This document shows, piece after piece, positions 60,862-64,000 of a DNA stretch of 64,000 bases. The translations under genes and the position numbers were made by a program. The notes beneath the pieces are model-generated. The model was not told where the DNA came from. It saw only the letters and a list, made by a program, of their open reading frames with translations, and made no database searches. Each line of letters opens with the position of its first letter. Position 1 is the stretch's first letter. The stretch comes from Flavobacterium frigoris (GTDB lineage: Bacteria > Bacteroidota > Bacteroidia > Flavobacteriales > Flavobacteriaceae), in NCBI RefSeq assembly GCF_900111075.1, contig NZ_FOFZ01000010.1, positions 1 to 64,000 of the forward strand, written 5' to 3'.

Positions 60862-63102
60862 ATGAGTACTGTAGCAACAGTTGCTGAAGCATCACAACAT
60901 TTAAAACCACTTATAAGCGACCTGGGACTCATACTCATGACAGCGGGAATTGCTGTGTTAATATTTAAATGGTTAAAGCAACCCTTAGTTTTAGGGTATT
61001 TAATCGCCGGTTTTCTTGCCGGAACTCATTTTGATTTCTTTCCGTCCGTAAAAGATGTTAAGAGTGTTGAAGTCTGGGCAGAAATAGGGGTGATTATTTT
61101 ACTATTTAGCCTCGGACTGGAGTTTAGTTTTAAGAAACTGATGAAAGTGGGCGGTACCGCTTCTATAACTGCTCTTACCCAGATCATCACGATGGTCTTA
61201 ATGGGATATTTAGTAGGGCAATGGATGGGTTGGAAACAAATGGACAGCCTCTTTTTAGGAGTAATTCTCTCTATTTCCTCCACTACCATTATTCTAAAAA
61301 CTTTTGAGGAACTGGGCGTAAAAGCCCAAAAATTTGCGGGAATAGTAATCGGTTCATTGATCGTTCAGGATATTGTGGCCATTTTGATGATGGTTTTATT
61401 ATCTACTGTGGCTGTGAGTCAGCAATTTTCAGGAACTGAATTAGTACTTTCTGTTCTAAAATTGATTTTCTTCCTGATCATTTGGTTTGTCAGCGGGATA
61501 TTTTTTATTCCAACCTTACTTAAAAAAGCAAAACATTTACTAACCGATGAAATGATGCTAATCATTTCCCTCGCTTTGTGTCTTATGATGGTTATCCTAG
61601 CCTCTAATGTGGGATTCTCCCCTGCCCTAGGTGCCTTTATAATGGGATCCATCATTGCAGAAACTACTCAGGCAGAACTCATTGAACATTTAGTAAAGCC
61701 TGTAAAAGACTTGTTTGGCGCAATCTTTTTCGTATCCGTTGGAATGCTAATTGATCCTACAACGTTATATGAATATGCATTTCCGGTGCTAATTTTAACT
61801 CTCATCACTATTTTTGGACAATCAATTAGTTCAACTATTGGTGCTTTAATTTCAGGACAACCTTTAAAACAATCCGTACAAACGGGAATGAGCTTATCGC
61901 AAATTGGAGAATTCTCCTTTATTATTGCTACTTTAGGAATGACAATGAATGTTACTAGTAGTTTCCTCTACCCAATTGTCGTAGCAGTATCAGCAATTAC
62001 TACGTTCACGACCCCATTTATGGTAAAAATGGCTACTCCTTTCTCGGAATTTTTAGAACGGAAATTACCCCGAAAATGGTTAAAAAGAATAACCCGATAC
62101 AGCACAAATACCCAAGCTATTAAATCAGCGACTAACTGGCAGGTGGTTTTAAAAGCCCATCTTTTACAAATAGTGATTCATACTGTAATTATAACTGCTA
62201 TAATCCTGCTTTCTTCTAAATTTGTTTTGCCATTAGTGGAAAGCTCTAAATTTGGAAATGCGATCACGGCTTTGTTTACTATCATCATTATTTCGCCGTT
62301 TTTATGGGCGTTATCGTTACGCAGAGTCGCTGTAAAAGAGGTGGAAATATTACGTCAAGAACGGAGATATAGAGGACCAATCATGATGATGGTTTTCTTT
62401 AGAATGGGATTAGCAATATTTTACATTGGTTTTTTACTGAACATCTTTTTCTCTCCGCTGGTCGCTTTCTTCGCATTAATTATTGCCATTGGAGTTTATT
62501 TCTTTTTTCCAAAGAGATTACATCGTCAATACCTTAGAATTGAAAATCACTTTCTACAGAATCTAAACAAAAGAGAGATCATCAACATAAATAGAAGATA
62601 TGCTAGTTTAACCCCTTGGGATGGGCACATGACGACCTTCACCATTGCAAAAGAATCAAATATCGCAGGTAAAACCTTAAAAGAATTGCGCATGCGAGAG
62701 GATATGGGAATCAATATTGGTTTTATAAAAAGAGGAGGTATAATGGTGAAAATCCCGACTAAAAATGAACGCCTCTTTCCCGGCGACGAAATTTGCGTGA
62801 TTGGTACAGATGCGCAAGTTAGTGAATTCAAGAATTATCTCCATCAAAACGAATTTGAGCCTCCTAAAAATGTCGAGAAAACCGAAATTATATTGCAACA
62901 ACTGGAACTAAATAAAGAAGAGCTAATTGGGAAAAGCATAAGTGAATCTCAAATTAGAGAAAGGGCTAATGGTATGGTTGTGGGTCTCGAACGAAATGGG
63001 AAACGCCTTCTAAATCCAGAATCTGATGTAATATTACAGAAAAACGATATTTTATGGGTAGTAGGTGATAAAAAGCGAATGAATAAATTCTTTAAGGAGT
63101 AA
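60862..63102 (+). CDS. KefB-like cation:proton antiporter with two TrkA-C domains
   Basis: A 746-residue CPA2-family antiporter. Residues 20-410 have about 12 membrane helices with the family features (FSLGLEFSFKKLMKVGG, ISSTTIILKTFEELG, QDIVAILMMV, GFSPALGAFIMGSIIA). The C-terminal cytoplasmic part has two TrkA-C modules (MTTFTIAKESNIAGKTLKEL near 595 and ELIGKSISESQIRERANGMV near 685) that bind ligands and gate transport. It lacks a TrkA-N NAD domain. It probably exchanges potassium or sodium for protons. Its leader lies inside repeat A copy 5. Confidence 0.9.
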   Translation: MSTVATVAEASQHLKPLISDLGLILMTAGIAVLIFKWLKQPLVLGYLIAGFLAGTHFDFFPSVKDVKSVEVWAEIGVIILLFSLGLEFSFKKLMKVGGTASITALTQIITMVLMGYLVGQWMGWKQMDSLFLGVILSISSTTIILKTFEELGVKAQKFAGIVIGSLIVQDIVAILMMVLLSTVAVSQQFSGTELVLSVLKLIFFLIIWFVSGIFFIPTLLKKAKHLLTDEMMLIISLALCLMMVILASNVGFSPALGAFIMGSIIAETTQAELIEHLVKPVKDLFGAIFFVSVGMLIDPTTLYEYAFPVLILTLITIFGQSISSTIGALISGQPLKQSVQTGMSLSQIGEFSFIIATLGMTMNVTSSFLYPIVVAVSAITTFTTPFMVKMATPFSEFLERKLPRKWLKRITRYSTNTQAIKSATNWQVVLKAHLLQIVIHTVIITAIILLSSKFVLPLVESSKFGNAITALFTIIIISPFLWALSLRRVAVKEVEILRQERRYRGPIMMMVFFRMGLAIFYIGFLLNIFFSPLVAFFALIIAIGVYFFFPKRLHRQYLRIENHFLQNLNKREIININRRYASLTPWDGHMTTFTIAKESNIAGKTLKELRMREDMGINIGFIKRGGIMVKIPTKNERLFPGDEICVIGTDAQVSEFKNYLHQNEFEPPKNVEKTEIILQQLELNKEELIGKSISESQIRERANGMVVGLERNGKRLLNPESDVILQKNDILWVVGDKKRMNKFFKE

Positions 63103-63276
63103 GTTCTGGGAAATTAGTTTTGGGAATAATGGATAGTATTTCTGAATCCTGATTTTCTATTCTATTTATACTTTGCAATTGCAAACAGGCCATGGATTCA
63201 ATGCATAAGACGATCAATTGAACAAAAAAGACGAGAAGTTCTAGTAAAATATTTGGAAAAATGCTTTACTAACGAT

Positions 63277-63733
63277 ATGATGACAAATGAAATTAATCCC
63301 TATTTTGAAATTTGAGATAATGGAAATTCAATCCGCATTGAAATAGTTGAACTAATTTCTCCAGATGCCGAATTAGATTGGGATTGCAATTGGTTAAAAT
63401 CAATAATTTCGATTAAAGCTGGAGGTTTTTTTGGGTAAATTTAAAGCTAATTTAATGACCACTGATTTTGAACTATTTAAGTTTGAGTTAGACAAACTTT
63501 ACGATAAACTGGATGGGACTGCCACATTCGCTACTCTTGAAGGTCAAGTTGAAATGAAAATTATTGGTGATAGCCTTGGAAATCTAAAAGCAGATTGCAT
63601 GGTAATGGACAATGCTGGATTTGGTAATAAATTAGAATTTAAAATAGCTTTTGACCAAACAAAAATTCCAAAAATAATCAATCAACTGGAAAAAATAATG
63701 AGTAAGTTTCCAAAAAGTGGAGACTTAGATTAA
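63277..63733 (+). pseudogene. Broken WapI-type immunity protein gene
   Basis: ATG 63277 begins MMTNEINPYFEI, then meets TGA at 63313. In the same frame the reading goes on as DNGNSIRIEIVELISPDAEL, DWDCNWLKSIISIKAGGF, and is then thrown out of frame by a T run at 63426-63432. The frame changes at this run and continues to 63733 as KFKANLMTTDFELFKFELDK and so on, ending in FDQTKIPKIINQL and KFPKSGDLD. The joined protein matches WapI-type immunity proteins (DxDWDCNWL, AGGF, LDQT blocks). Two defects, a nonsense codon and a one-base insertion in T7, make it a pseudogene. A toxin partner is not seen. Confidence 0.65.
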
Positions 63734-63783
63734 TATATTCTGTCGCTAAAAATAAGGATTCCCTATATTAACAGCTCTAAAAA

Positions 63784-63821
63784 AAAACCGCTCTAACGTA
63801 CTACTACGTTAGATCGGTTTT
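63784..63821. terminator. Terminator between guaB and the immunity pseudogene
   Basis: AAAACCG-CT-CTAACGTA pairs with TACGTTAG-AT-CGGTTTT around a CTAC loop. It can stop transcription from both directions and serves the minus-strand guaB gene. Confidence 0.85.
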
Positions 63822-63843
63822 ATATTTTATCCTACTCTTTAAC

Positions 63844-64000
<157 letters not shown>

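Overview
The window looks like a chromosomal segment of a Flavobacterium-type Bacteroidota. The evidence is low GC, almost no Shine-Dalgarno sequences, promoters with the TAnnTTTG -7 element, a type IX secretion (T9SS) substrate with a type B C-terminal sorting domain, bacillithiol synthesis (BshC), DUF3810, DUF4295 and DUF4268 proteins, and an rpmB-rpmG-DUF4295-ftsY cluster. No rRNA, tRNA or CRISPR array was seen.

Layout. Positions 1-4.4 kb are a small accessory zone. It holds a protein tail, an orphan membrane protein, an IS3-family element whose second ORF has a stop codon, a ParDE toxin-antitoxin pair with palindromic operators, and an internally deleted IS91-type transposase remnant. Positions 4.4-14 kb carry a DUF3810 zincin-like membrane protein, NADH dehydrogenase II, an ECF sigma factor with a membrane partner, a PlsC-like acyltransferase, a NUDIX hydrolase, and a three-gene acyl-CoA (propionyl-CoA type) carboxylase operon with a perfect 20-bp palindrome upstream. 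Positions 14-28 kb hold a B12-type radical SAM protein, a seven-repeat T9SS protein, an MHS-type transporter, an alpha/beta hydrolase, an SdpR/SdpI-like regulator and immunity pair with a clear operator, bshC, an HGSNAT-like acyltransferase, ndk, a DUF721 protein and a serine hydrolase.

Positions 28-41 kb are mostly on the minus strand: a Gre-family protein with an unknown partner, glutamate dehydrogenase, a sigma-54 two-component pair, ftsY and ribosomal proteins L33 and L28, cinA, an orphan Hpt protein, an FAH-family enzyme, a DnaQ-type exonuclease, a 2-oxoacid dehydrogenase E2 and a glycosyltransferase. Positions 41-64 kb are mostly on the plus strand: DUF445, ABC-F, carbonic anhydrase, a methyltransferase, a LolD-like ATPase, an ATP-grasp protein, a cobalamin adenosyltransferase, secA, MepB, a TrmH-type methyltransferase, a sirtuin, purB, a KefB-like antiporter, a broken WapI-type immunity gene, and the 3' end of guaB.

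Functional links. The carboxylase operon and the cobalamin adenosyltransferase fit propionyl-CoA to succinyl-CoA metabolism, although the mutase is not in the window. No complete new multi-gene system stands out. The most interesting unexplained signals are non-coding. One is a five-copy dispersed repeat family whose internal stems change sequence but keep base pairing. Others are several long perfect palindromes at operon boundaries, and a 1-kb stretch after secA holding a decayed second copy of the secA 3' end.
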